From NCBI GenBank assembly GCA_963770765.1, contig CAVYQS010000005.1, forward strand, positions 248,001 through 312,000: a stretch of DNA of 64,000 nucleotides, in the 5' to 3' direction. Positions 44,846 to 53,549 of this stretch are shown here, one piece after another. Numbering within the stretch: position 1 is the first letter of the stretch; the number at the start of each line of letters is the position of its first letter. The notes under the pieces were generated by a model. It saw nothing but the letters and a program-made list of their open reading frames with translations. It ran no database searches and had not been told where the DNA came from. A program made the position numbers and the translations under genes. This DNA comes from CAVPCY01 sp963770765 (GTDB taxonomy: Bacteria; Actinomycetota; Coriobacteriia; Anaerosomatales; PHET01).

Positions 44846-45007
44846 GAGCGCTCGGTCGGCTCCATCACGAGACAGTGCGGCGGCGGGCGCCGGCGCACCG
44901 TGACCGATGCGGTACGATGCGATCTCGCATCGCGAAAGGGATCGTGTGGAGCCCTGGCATTGCCGCGATGCGCAATACGCTCTCGTATCGACGAAGGGAC
45001 CATCGCT

Positions 45008-46063
45008 GTGAGCCGCTTGGCAGTACCCGTCCGCTCACTCGACTGCGCCTTCTCGCTGGCGCTCGGCTTCGCCGTCGCACCTGTTGCCGCGTCCGCCGTC
45101 ACAGCCAGCACGCCGCCCACGATCACGGTAGCCGCGGTCGGCGACATCATGTTCTCCGGTTCGGCGGGCCGGCTCGTGAGCGCCAAGGGTCCCAAAGCGC
45201 CGTTCACTTCTACGGCGAAGATCCTGCGCAGCGCCGACGTCACGGTTGGTAACCTCGAGACGGCGCTCTCCCGTCGTGGTGCGCCGGTGCGCGGCAAGAC
45301 CTTCACCTTCCGAGGAACCCCACGTGCCGCCACGGGTCTCAAATGGGCAGGGTTCGACTTCCTGAGCCTCGCGAACAACCATGCTCGCGACTACGGCGCC
45401 ACGGCCCTCAGGGACACCATCCGCACTCTCGACAGCGCCGGGATCGCCCACGCGGGCGCCGGCAAGAACCGCAAGGCGGCGTGGAAGCCCGCCATCATCG
45501 AGCGCAACGGTGCCACGATCGCGTTTCTGGGCTTCTCTCAGATCGGGCCGGGCAATTTCGCCGCGACCTCCTCGCGTTCGGGCACCGCGTACACCATGAA
45601 TCGCACGGCGGTGAACAGGGCGATCAAGGCGGCCGGCAAGAAGGCGGACTACGTCATCGTCTCGTTCCACTGGGGGATCGAGAAGGACTACAGCGCGAAT
45701 GCCCGGCAGGTCGCCGACGGGCGCGCGGCGATCCGCAGTGGCGCCGACCTCGTCTTGTCGCACCACCCGCACGTGATCCAGGGGGTGGAGTTCTACAAGA
45801 GGGGCCTGATCGCCTACTCCTTGGGCAACTTCGTCTTCTCACCGGGGAGCACTCAAGGGCGTGATTCGATGATCCTGAGGCTGACACTGAGCCCCAAGGG
45901 CGTATCGAAGGTCTCGGCGGTCCCGGTTCGCATCAACTCCGGACGACCGGTCGTGCAGAAGGGTGCGGGGGCCAAGCGGATCATCCGTATCGTCAAGAGC
46001 ACTTCCAAGGCACGCGGGACCCGAGTGACCCGCTCAGGAAGCATCGCGAAGCTCAAGCCGTAG
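45008..46063 (+). CDS. CapA/PgsA-family secreted protein
   Basis: 351 residues with a signal peptide (cleavage about residue 30) and a metallophosphoesterase-like CapA domain: AAVGDIMFSG, VGNLETALS, FDFLSLANNHARDYG, VSFHWGIEKDY, DLVLSHHPHVIQGVE and AYSLGNFVFSPG. The family is linked to poly-gamma-glutamate capsule synthesis/export, but the other cap genes are absent here, so the substrate is open. GTG 45008 follows GAAGGGACC; the upstream extension to 44900 has no ribosome site. Confidence 0.88.
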   Translation: MSRLAVPVRSLDCAFSLALGFAVAPVAASAVTASTPPTITVAAVGDIMFSGSAGRLVSAKGPKAPFTSTAKILRSADVTVGNLETALSRRGAPVRGKTFTFRGTPRAATGLKWAGFDFLSLANNHARDYGATALRDTIRTLDSAGIAHAGAGKNRKAAWKPAIIERNGATIAFLGFSQIGPGNFAATSSRSGTAYTMNRTAVNRAIKAAGKKADYVIVSFHWGIEKDYSANARQVADGRAAIRSGADLVLSHHPHVIQGVEFYKRGLIAYSLGNFVFSPGSTQGRDSMILRLTLSPKGVSKVSAVPVRINSGRPVVQKGAGAKRIIRIVKSTSKARGTRVTRSGSIAKLKP

Positions 46064-46103
46064 GCGGTGAATGCCGAAGGTGGCATGTGAGGCGCTCGGG
46101 TGA

Positions 46104-46109
46104 TATAAA
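46104..46109 (+). promoter_or_regulatory. Probable -10 element of the tRNA-Glu/tRNA-Val unit
   Basis: TATAAA ends 8 bases before tRNA-Glu(CTC), so the primary transcript would start almost at the mature 5' end. -35 unclear. Confidence 0.45.
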
Positions 46110-46117
46110 CGCCTGAC

Positions 46118-46193
46118 GCCCCCATCGTCTAGCGGCCAAGGACGCCGGTCCCTCAGACCGGAAACGGAGATTCGAATTCTCCTGGGGGCACCA
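46118..46193 (+). tRNA. tRNA-Glu (anticodon CTC)
   Basis: 76-base cloverleaf with encoded CCA. Acceptor GCCCCCA/TGGGGGC; anticodon stem CCGGT/ACCGG with loop CCCTCAG, so anticodon CTC but position 33 is C where U is almost universal. T loop TTCGAAT. Acceptor and D arm are nearly identical to tRNA-Glu(TTC) at 31.4 kb. Confidence 0.88.
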
Positions 46194-46233
46194 TCTACAA
46201 TGATGGAGTCGATTGCGGGCGACGGCGACACAC

Positions 46234-46308
46234 GGGCGATTGGCGCAGCGGGAGCGCAGGACGTTTACACCGTCAAGGTCGGGGGTTCAAATCCCTCATC
46301 GCCCACCA
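46234..46308 (+). tRNA. tRNA-Val (anticodon TAC)
   Basis: 75-base cloverleaf with encoded CCA. Acceptor GGGCGAT/ATCGCCC; anticodon loop TTTACAC; T arm GGGGG-TTCAAAT-CCCTC with a final G-C/T pairing. Forty bases after tRNA-Glu and probably co-transcribed. Confidence 0.95.
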
Positions 46309-46318
46309 TGAATGCTTG

Positions 46319-46364
46319 AAGGCCCCAGAGGACTCCATTTCGAGGAGTCCGAAGGGGCCTTTCC
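46319..46364 (+). terminator. Two-part hairpin terminator after tRNA-Val
   Basis: Outer stem AAGGCCCC/GGGGCCTT (8 pairs) and inner stem GGACTCC/GGAGTCC (7 pairs) separated by a small internal loop; ends TTTCC. It could serve both the tRNAs and the convergent LCP gene. Confidence 0.75.
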
Positions 46365-46441
46365 ACTGGTAGGAGGCTAGACGGACGTCCTCCGAGTCCG
46401 GTCGATGGACGGCCGGGATCCGACAGCGGGGAGGCCTCCCT

Positions 46442-48154
46442 TCAGTCGCGCCCGATGATGATGAGCGCATCGGTTGGAACCTTGTGCGGATCCGGCCCAT
46501 GGGAGACGCGTGCGTCGGGAAGGGATTGCTGGAGCCGAAGCCCGACGTCTTCCTTGTCGGAAGGAACGAGTATCGTGGTGTGCTCGTAGTCTCCGGATGC
46601 GGTATTGCCGATCGCAGACACCCCGAAACCGCGCCGCGCCAACAGGTAGGCCAGCCTGTTCGCTGCCCCTGGCTCGCCCGTTCCGTTCAGGACTGTGACG
46701 GAGATGTCGGCGGGGGCGGGCAAGAAGCGGTCGCCCCGCTCCATGGCAGTGAGCAGGTCTTCCTTGCGCTCGGGGTCGACCACGACCACCGGCGATCGCC
46801 ACTCTCCGGTGAGTGTCGCCGAGGAGATGTCCATGGGATTGGCGACCATGACGCCGGTAGCCAGACGCAACAGCGTGCCTGGATCCATGTCGGTCCGCAC
46901 GTGGTCACCCGCGGTTGCGACCGCCGCCGGCAACCGCGAAAGACCGCGCGGAGACATGAGCGTACGCGCCAACGCCTTCATGAAGAGCTGCTGGTTGCGA
47001 ACCCGCCCGAAGTCGGCGTCTCGGTACTGCCTGCTCCTGATGAACGTCAGGGCGTGTTCGCCGTCGAGCCTTTGACGACCGGCGGCGATGTAGTGCGCGC
47101 GCCTTCCGGGGCTCGCCGATGCCGCCTCTCGATCGTCGATCTCGGAGGGCACGTCGATCGTGACCCCGCCCAGTGCGTCGACCATCGCCGAGAGACCACG
47201 GAAGTCGATCTCGACATAGTGGTGCATCGGCACACTCGTGAGGCGCTCGACCGCGTCTACCAGCAGGGGTGCGCCTCCTCTCGAGTACGCACCGTTCAGC
47301 TTAGCCGTGGGTATCTCAGCGAACGATCGCATCAGGCGATGCTCTGATGCATCCGGCCTGCGGAACAACATGGAAAGGAGTCGCGACTCCAGGTCCTCGA
47401 CTCTGTTGATGTCGACTTCGTGCATGACTCCGGGCCACGGACTTGTGTCGTTGCGATGGCTGTCATGAATGGAGACGTGCAAGTGCGTGTCATGAGGCTC
47501 GGTCCCACGGTAGTCACGCCACTGCCATCCCGACTCGGCTGAGAAGTAGCGCCCGTCAAAGATGGCGTACTTGACTCTCGGGTCCCTGCTGCGGCGGATG
47601 CGCTCAGCGATGTATCCGCAGTCCGTGCCTCTGGCGGGATCGTGAGTGAGGTCGAACGCGTTTCCCCAGCGGTGATCAGAGAGCGGGTTCTGGGCGTTGT
47701 GCGCGTCGCTGGCGCAGATTCCGTCCGACGCCGTCCGACGCCCCGGCTGCTTCAGGGTTGCCTGTCTTAGCGCGGACTGCGCGGCGGGCGCCGGAGAGCA
47801 TGTCTCGCTCTTCAGTCCGATGTTGGTGTCACGTGGAAGCGACAGCAGCCAGATCCGGCGCTGCAGGGGGGCGATTCGAAGTAGCATGACGGTGTCGGCG
47901 CGCGTGCGCCCTCGGACAGTCCTGTCCACTCCTGCGATGAGAACGTTCGTTGGCTCGAGCAGGCCACGTGGGCTGAGCGCGGCAGTCAGCTCGTCTCCGG
48001 CCGGTGGATCGATCCTCATCTTGGAGACCGAGTAGGCCGCCACCGTGAGCGGAACGCAGAGAAGCGCGCACACCAAGATACCGACGACGACCACCGTGCG
48101 ATTCGGTCGTCGGTGCGGTGATGCGAAGACGCTCTCTGGTCCCGTTTCGGGCAA
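46442..48154 (-). CDS. LytR-CpsA-Psr (LCP) family protein with a nested M15-like peptidase domain
   Basis: 570 residues from TTG 48154 (GAGG six bases upstream). TM helix about 20-42. The LCP domain begins NVLIAGVDRTVRGRTRADTVM and runs to LLSLPRDTN (residue 111). It then breaks off for about 165 residues and resumes at TAKLNGAYSRGGAPLLVDAV (about 283), followed by VDALGGVTIDVP and FIRSRQ. The inserted part (about 115-245) contains SDHRWGNAFDLTHDPARG, DPRVKYAIFDGRYFS and PHDTHLHVSIH, resembling endolysin-type M15 peptidases with H161, D168 and H226 as probable zinc ligands. A LytR_C domain ends the protein. LCP proteins attach glycopolymers to peptidoglycan. Confidence 0.85.
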   Translation of the reverse strand: MPETGPESVFASPHRRPNRTVVVVGILVCALLCVPLTVAAYSVSKMRIDPPAGDELTAALSPRGLLEPTNVLIAGVDRTVRGRTRADTVMLLRIAPLQRRIWLLSLPRDTNIGLKSETCSPAPAAQSALRQATLKQPGRRTASDGICASDAHNAQNPLSDHRWGNAFDLTHDPARGTDCGYIAERIRRSRDPRVKYAIFDGRYFSAESGWQWRDYRGTEPHDTHLHVSIHDSHRNDTSPWPGVMHEVDINRVEDLESRLLSMLFRRPDASEHRLMRSFAEIPTAKLNGAYSRGGAPLLVDAVERLTSVPMHHYVEIDFRGLSAMVDALGGVTIDVPSEIDDREAASASPGRRAHYIAAGRQRLDGEHALTFIRSRQYRDADFGRVRNQQLFMKALARTLMSPRGLSRLPAAVATAGDHVRTDMDPGTLLRLATGVMVANPMDISSATLTGEWRSPVVVVDPERKEDLLTAMERGDRFLPAPADISVTVLNGTGEPGAANRLAYLLARRGFGVSAIGNTASGDYEHTTILVPSDKEDVGLRLQQSLPDARVSHGPDPHKVPTDALIIIGRD

Positions 48155-48170
48155 CTGACACCTCGTTCGA

Positions 48171-49910
48171 CTAAGGGGCGCTCGAGCCTGTCGAAGCAGT
48201 CGGCTCGCTGCTCGCCATGGCACGGAGCTCCTTCCCCGTGATCAGATACGCGCGTATCGGCTTTGGATCGCCTACGGCAGAGTAGCCGTACTGGTAAGCG
48301 ATGGGGACGCCAAACACCAGGCTCGGCTCGCGAGCGGCCGCGAGCCTCTTCGCGAGCCCGCCGTAGTGGAATCGCAAGGACGCATCCTCAATGACGAGGA
48401 GCCTATCGCCGTCGTCGATGTACGCGCTCATGTCGTCGACATAGGCCACACCTGCGCCCCACGTCGTGTTGCGCAGGTGGAAGTAATAGGGCCAAGGGAG
48501 AGCGGAGATGATGGTGGCATCTCGTGGCACTCTGGATTCCAGACCGGCGGCCACCTCGGCAGGGTAGGCCGTGGTCAAGAACGATGCCTGCGCCGGCCGG
48601 CCCGAATCGCGCGCCTGCCAGCCAACTGACGCGATGAACACCAGCATCCCCAGTGTCAGTGCCCACGCAGCGGCGTTCTTGTACCGAGAAGTCAGAGGTA
48701 CTCCGGAGGACATCAGGCGCTGATACAGGAGCCCGGTTGAACCCGCCACGGGCACGAGCAGCGGCAAGATGTGAATCAGGTAACGGGACTCCCGTGGTTC
48801 GGCCCAGAAGTAGACACCCAGCAGAGTGAGTCCTGCGCCCAGCAGCGCGACGCCTGTGTCCGCGCGGCGGCTCTTTGCGAGCAGGTATGCCCCCGGAATG
48901 ATGCCTACGAGCACGGCCGGATCGCGGAGGGCGAATCTGGCCAGACCCACATAAGGGCTGACCCCGGCGGCCTGCGTCACGACTCGTTCGGCGCCCCAGA
49001 GCGCGACGAAGGTCGAGGCCATCAATACGAGGAGCGTAGTCGTGCCCGTTCTGGAAGCCCGGCTCGACGCGCTCCGAGCCTCCGCCCGTCGGCTGAGGTA
49101 GAGCACGCCGGCGGCGACGAGGCCTGCGGCAGCTATCACGGGGAGCAGGTTGGTGAGGATCCGGCTGCTGAAACTCGAGGGCGGGAACCAGGCAGCAGCG
49201 ACGGCGGTCGTCAGGAAGGCGCACATGGCTGCCGCAGTGGCGAACCGGGTGCGAGTCCATCCCCATCGTCTGTGAGCGAGCCATGCCAGGAACGGCAGTG
49301 CGACCAAGTACGTGGGGCGCGACAGAAGCAGCAGCGTCACGATGGCGCCGACACCCAAGTCACCGATGTTCGCCCAGCGATCGGGACGGTTCACTGCGAT
49401 CAGGGTCAAGAGCAGGAAGGCGAGCAGGATCGAGATGGAATCGCTCATGATGAAGCCGGACCAATACGTGATGCCGTACGAAGTGGCCACGAGCGTCGCT
49501 GCCACGAGTCCGGAGGCCCGCGAGTCGATGAGCCTCTTGGTGGCGAAGTACGCCGCCGGGACGCTCGCGATCGCACAGACCGCGCTGACCGCGTGCCCCG
49601 CCTGTTCAGAGCCGAAACCCAGCGCGAGGGCCAGGGCGACTGCCGCAGGGTACGTCGTCTTCATCGATGCGTAGCCGGGCGGCGGGAACGGCATCCCGCC
49701 TGGCCCCAAGGTCCCGGCCGGGTGCAGGTGGTCACGGATGTTCTCGGCTATCAAGAGGTAGTAGTAAGAGTCGGGGTAGATGAAGAACCCATACTGGTTC
49801 GCGACCTTGCCGAAGGCGGCGAATGCCGTCAGCACGACCAGAGCCGCCCCCACAGCGATCGATGACTTCGAAGGCCTATGTACTCGACAGCTGCCGCGGG
49901 TCTTTAGCAT
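48171..49910 (-). CDS. GT39/PMT-2-like membrane glycosyltransferase
   Basis: 579 residues with about eleven helices. The first loop carries YPDSYYYLLIAENI, where acidic residues fit the dolichyl/polyprenyl-phosphate sugar transferases (ArnT, PMT). Later LLLLSRPTYLVALPFLAWLA and the C-terminal soluble part. Acts at the outer face of the membrane, probably on a surface glycan or protein. I prefer ATG 49910, which lies just after a TACAAT -10 (49926-49921) and would be nearly leaderless; ATG 49937 is the upper limit. Upstream of, and in line with, the LCP gene. Confidence 0.8.
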   Translation of the reverse strand: MLKTRGSCRVHRPSKSSIAVGAALVVLTAFAAFGKVANQYGFFIYPDSYYYLLIAENIRDHLHPAGTLGPGGMPFPPPGYASMKTTYPAAVALALALGFGSEQAGHAVSAVCAIASVPAAYFATKRLIDSRASGLVAATLVATSYGITYWSGFIMSDSISILLAFLLLTLIAVNRPDRWANIGDLGVGAIVTLLLLSRPTYLVALPFLAWLAHRRWGWTRTRFATAAAMCAFLTTAVAAAWFPPSSFSSRILTNLLPVIAAAGLVAAGVLYLSRRAEARSASSRASRTGTTTLLVLMASTFVALWGAERVVTQAAGVSPYVGLARFALRDPAVLVGIIPGAYLLAKSRRADTGVALLGAGLTLLGVYFWAEPRESRYLIHILPLLVPVAGSTGLLYQRLMSSGVPLTSRYKNAAAWALTLGMLVFIASVGWQARDSGRPAQASFLTTAYPAEVAAGLESRVPRDATIISALPWPYYFHLRNTTWGAGVAYVDDMSAYIDDGDRLLVIEDASLRFHYGGLAKRLAAAREPSLVFGVPIAYQYGYSAVGDPKPIRAYLITGKELRAMASSEPTASTGSSAP

Positions 49911-49920
49911 GATGACGAGG

Positions 49921-49926
49921 ATTGTA
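49921..49926 (-). promoter_or_regulatory. -10 element giving a nearly leaderless GT39-like mRNA
   Basis: TACAAT on the minus strand, 10 bases before ATG 49910. Transcription would start about 4 bases before the ATG. No convincing -35. Confidence 0.4.
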
Positions 49927-49991
49927 TCGGAAGACATGCTCGGTGCAGTGCCGACCCAGCGTGGCGAGACCCCCAGGAGTCAGTCACCCCG

Positions 49992-52067
49992 ATGACAGCA
50001 AGGAACAGGACCACTCTGTTCGGCCTCCTCGTGTCCGCCGTGCTCCTTGTGCCCTCGTTTGCCCACGCAGCCACCTTGGCCACCGACATCGCGCTGGGAG
50101 TCCCCGCGACCTCGTTCCGGCCAAGCATGGCCATACTGCCCGACGTCACGTGCATCGCCGGCATTGTGCAGACCGCTGATGGGCGCGTGCTGTGGTCGCG
50201 TGCGGCGGACACGCGCCGCGCGCCGGCGTCCACGGCGAAGATGGTCACGGCGCTGGTGGTGCTCGACCGATGTGCCCTCGATGACCTGGTCACCATCCCA
50301 CAGCGGGCGGAGAGCGTCGACGGCGCAGTGGTCGGCCTGAAACCAGGCAAGCAGTACACCGTTCGCAAGATGCTCGAGGTGCTTCTGGTGAAGTCGGGGT
50401 GCGATGCTGCAGTGGCTCTTGCCGATCATGTCTCCGGCAGCGATGCTGCGTTCGCCGAGCTCATGAATCAGAAAGCCGCGCAGCTCGGGGCGGTTGATTC
50501 TCACTTCGAGAATCCTCACGGGCTCGATGCCCGGGGCGCCTACGTCACGGCCGCGGATCTCGTCACGATCGCCCGACGCGCCATGGGCGTCTCGGAGTTC
50601 CGACGCATCGTCGCGCTCCGCTCGATGAAGCTCGACGGGAAGACGTTGCAGTCCACGAACCAGATGCCCGTACTCTATCCCGGGGTGACTGGCGTGAAGA
50701 CCGGTACGACGTCGTGGTCCGGGCACTCACTGGTTGCGAACGTCCAACGGGACGGGCAAGACCTGATGGTGGTCGTACTGGCCTCGCCGACGGACGTTGA
50801 CCGGTATCGGGACGCCACGAGACTGCTCGACTTCGGTATGGCGAACGCCTCCGGCCGGGCCGTCGCATCCTTCTCCACCATGTTCGACCCCAGCGAGACA
50901 GCGAGGGTGACGAATATCATGCGTGCCGGCGCGGCGCTCGATGGCTATGAGATCCCGCCGGGTAGTACGTTCTCATTCAACGGCGCTGTGGGGCCACGGA
51001 CCGTCGCTCGGGGTTACGTGCCTGCGCCAACGCTGGCAGAGGGTCTCGTGGTGACCCAGGTCGGGGGCGGCATCTGCCAGGTTTCGTCGACGATGTTCAA
51101 CTCCGCGTTCTTCGCAGGGCTGCCGATCACGCGGCGATACAGTCACTCTTCCTATCTGTCGCGATACCCGCTCGGTCGTGATGCGGCGGTGTCGTGGGGC
51201 GGGCCGGATCTTCGCTTCGTGAATTCGACGGCCCAGCCCCTGCGGGTGCGATGCTATCCGAGCGCGTGGTCGTTCACACTCTGCCTGGAGGGCGTCACCG
51301 CGGGGCACTCGGTGAGGTTGAAGACGGGACCGGTCGTGGATACGGTGCCCGCGCCCGTGCGGCGCGTGCTCGACTCGTCGCTGCCCGCAGGTGCCGAGAG
51401 GGTACTCGAGCCCGGACGGCCGGGAAGAACCGTCACGGTCGACCGATCGGTGGAGTCGAGCGACGGGACCGTGTACCTCCAAGACACGTTCGTTTCGAGC
51501 TTCGTTCCCCTCGAGCGCGTCATTCTCGCGGGTCCCTCCGTGCCGGTTGACACCCCTCCCGACCCGAAAGCAGACCCACCGCCGATCACCCAGCCCGAAC
51601 TTCCGCCCGTGACTGAGCCGGAGAATCGCCCCGTCGATCCAGTGCCGTCGGCCACAACGACCGAGACGAACGGCCCGGATGATCGTCGCCCGGAGGGCGG
51701 GGGCACGAGCCAGACGATCAAGCCACATTCCCCCCAGCCTGCAGACGTGGTCCTCCACCGGGTGTGGTCCGCGAACGAGCACGGGCGCTCGGCAACGAAG
51801 GTCCAGCTGCGGCCGACCGCCGCGCAGTCACGTCCGAAGGTCCGCGTAGCCGTTCCATCGTCGGCCCAAGAGGTTCCCCTATCCGCACGGCCACCCGATG
51901 CGTCGGTCAAGGGAGCCTCCGGGATTTCGGGCGAAGGCACGTTGGCGGGGAAGAGCGAGCAGACGGAACGGCCAGCCGATCTGGCGATGCTGCTGACGAC
52001 GTCGGCGTGCGTGGGGGTGGGATTGCTCGTTGTGCGACTCAGGCGTAGGGGGCGGCTGAGTTCCTAA
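49992..52067 (+). CDS. Secreted D,D-carboxypeptidase (S11) fused to a VanW domain
   Basis: 691 residues. Signal peptide 1-26. S11 penicillin-binding domain (about 40-295): S80-TA-K83, a second motif SGC at 135-137 where S-x-N is expected, and KTGTTSWSG. VanW domain follows (about 310-440): IPPGSTFSFNGAVGPRT, VTQVGGGICQVSSTMFNSAF. Then a G5-like segment, a Pro/Thr/Glu-rich linker (about 510-560), and a C-terminal helix LAMLLTTSACVGVGLLVVRLRRRGR that looks like a membrane anchor. Probably trims peptidoglycan side chains. Divergent from the GT39-like gene. Confidence 0.88.
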   Translation: MTARNRTTLFGLLVSAVLLVPSFAHAATLATDIALGVPATSFRPSMAILPDVTCIAGIVQTADGRVLWSRAADTRRAPASTAKMVTALVVLDRCALDDLVTIPQRAESVDGAVVGLKPGKQYTVRKMLEVLLVKSGCDAAVALADHVSGSDAAFAELMNQKAAQLGAVDSHFENPHGLDARGAYVTAADLVTIARRAMGVSEFRRIVALRSMKLDGKTLQSTNQMPVLYPGVTGVKTGTTSWSGHSLVANVQRDGQDLMVVVLASPTDVDRYRDATRLLDFGMANASGRAVASFSTMFDPSETARVTNIMRAGAALDGYEIPPGSTFSFNGAVGPRTVARGYVPAPTLAEGLVVTQVGGGICQVSSTMFNSAFFAGLPITRRYSHSSYLSRYPLGRDAAVSWGGPDLRFVNSTAQPLRVRCYPSAWSFTLCLEGVTAGHSVRLKTGPVVDTVPAPVRRVLDSSLPAGAERVLEPGRPGRTVTVDRSVESSDGTVYLQDTFVSSFVPLERVILAGPSVPVDTPPDPKADPPPITQPELPPVTEPENRPVDPVPSATTTETNGPDDRRPEGGGTSQTIKPHSPQPADVVLHRVWSANEHGRSATKVQLRPTAAQSRPKVRVAVPSSAQEVPLSARPPDASVKGASGISGEGTLAGKSEQTERPADLAMLLTTSACVGVGLLVVRLRRRGRLSS

Positions 52068-52099
52068 GGTTGACTAATGCCCGCGTTTTTCCTAAGGTT
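52061..52099 (+). repeat. Direct repeat TTCCTAAGGTT in the promoter region of the WSTPG gene
   Basis: TTCCTAAGGTT occurs at 52061-52071 (covering the previous stop) and at 52089-52099, 28 bases apart start to start. TTGACT at 52070-52075 may be a -35. Possible operator; could also be chance. Confidence 0.4.
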
Positions 52100-52148
52100 T
52101 GCCACCTGGGGGTCTAGCTGTGTGAGTATCAAGGGGGAGGGTGTTCGC

Positions 52149-53508
52149 ATGAGGCGAGGTTCGATTGGCAAGAGTGTCGTAACGGCTCTGGCCGTAGCGA
52201 GTGTGTTGCAGATGGGGATCTACTCCGCATCCGCCGGTTCGAGCGCGTATGCCTCGCTGTTCCGGATCGCGTCATGGAGCACGCCGGGTTGGAGCACCCC
52301 CGGATGGAGCACCCCGGGCTGGAGCACTCCCGGTTGGAGCACCCCGGGTTGGAGTACCCCCGGTGACGGTGAGGGCGAAGACCCCACGCCTCCGATACAC
52401 CCTGACCCAAGACTCGATTCCATCGTCCTGGGTCAACTCGGACGTCAGCATCATGCTGGTCGGCCTTGGCAGCGTCGATCGGACCTTCTACGCGATCAAT
52501 GGTATGGAGAGCGAATACTTCGACGGTCCGGTTGTCATCGACCGCGAAGGCAGGACTTCGTTCGAGTACTGGTCCGAGAATGCTCTCGTTGAGGAGATGC
52601 CGCACAATCAGCAGGACGTGCTCATCGACAAGACCAAACCGGTCGTTGGCGTCACGGGTGCGACAGTGCAATCCCTCAGCGCCTCTCTGAACGTGACTGC
52701 CTCCGATCCACGTCCCGCGGGCGTGAACGAGCGTTCCGGACTCGAGAAGGTCGTGGTGCTGGTCGACTCGAAGCCGTTCGCCGACCTGGGTTCCGCTGAG
52801 GGCCCACGCACGGTCTCGTTGAGCGCGCTGTCCGAAGGCGAGCATTCCGTCGAAGTGGTCGCCACCGACAAGGCCACCAACACCGGTAGGAGCACGTTCG
52901 TCGTTCTGGTCGACAAGACGGCGCCGACTTCTGCCGGTAGCGTCGCTGGCGGTTCCGGCGCGGCCACCGTCAACATCTCCGCTGCCGATAAGGGCCCTGC
53001 TGGGGCGAAGACCTCTGGCGTCAAGTCGCTCTCATACCGGCTTAACAGCGCCGCCGCCCAGACGATCGTGGGCGCTACGGCGGCGATTCCGGTGCGCACG
53101 CCTGGCTCGTTCAGCGTGGAGTACTGGGCGACCGACGCAGCCGGCAACGTCGAGGCCAGGAAGACCGTTCGTTTCGTCGTCACCAAGACGAAGGTCTCGC
53201 TGGGTACGCCCGTCGCCCCCAAGACGATGAAGCGGTCGAAGTCCTACACCGTGTATGGGTCGCTGAAGCCCGAGCACGCGGCAGGCTCCAAGCCGGTGCG
53301 GATCTACAAGTACAAGCAGGTCGGGAAGAAGTGGGTCAAGAAGGGCTACGTGACCGCCAAGGCCTACGACTACAAAGGCAACACCCGCTACAAGGTCAAG
53401 ATGAAGCTGACGAGCAAGGGCAAATGGCGCCTTCGCGCGTACGCCCCGTCTGATGCCCAGCACGTCGCGACCTGGTCGGCGAAGTACGACAGCGTAACGG
53501 TGAAGTAG
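52149..53508 (+). CDS. Secreted WSTPG-repeat protein with Ig-like modules, frameshifted
   Basis: Signal peptide (about 1-29, ending SASAG), then six tandem W-S-T-P-G units (residues 43-72), an acidic linker and a frameshift at about 52390-52393. The first frame runs on into Arg-rich nonsense to 52592. Removing one C of the CC at 52392-52393 joins PTP to RYTLTQDSIPSSW, and the second frame then stays open to 53508. This part has two modules with DKTKPVV and VVLVDKTAPTSAG borders, typical of bacterial Ig-like/OmpL47-like repeats, and a C-terminal module KWVKKGYVTAKAYDYKGNTR shared with neighbours. Surface protein of unknown role. Confidence 0.75.
52275..52364 (+). repeat. Six 15-base tandem repeats encoding WSTPG
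   Basis: Six units of TGGAGCACSCCGGNT type, differing only at third positions and never in the encoded amino acids, so the repeat is selected at the protein level. Confidence 0.95.
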
Positions 53509-53549
53509 GGACAAGACAGCCCGAATACCGCAACGGCGGCGTCGACAGT

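Noticed and set aside
46118..46441. tRNA genes as attachment site of a mobile element
   Set aside because: No integrase, no repeat of the tRNA 3' end and no phage-like genes were found nearby.
47422..47812. The M15-like block as a separate gene inserted in the LCP gene
   Set aside because: It is in frame on both sides, without its own start, ribosome site or flanking repeats.
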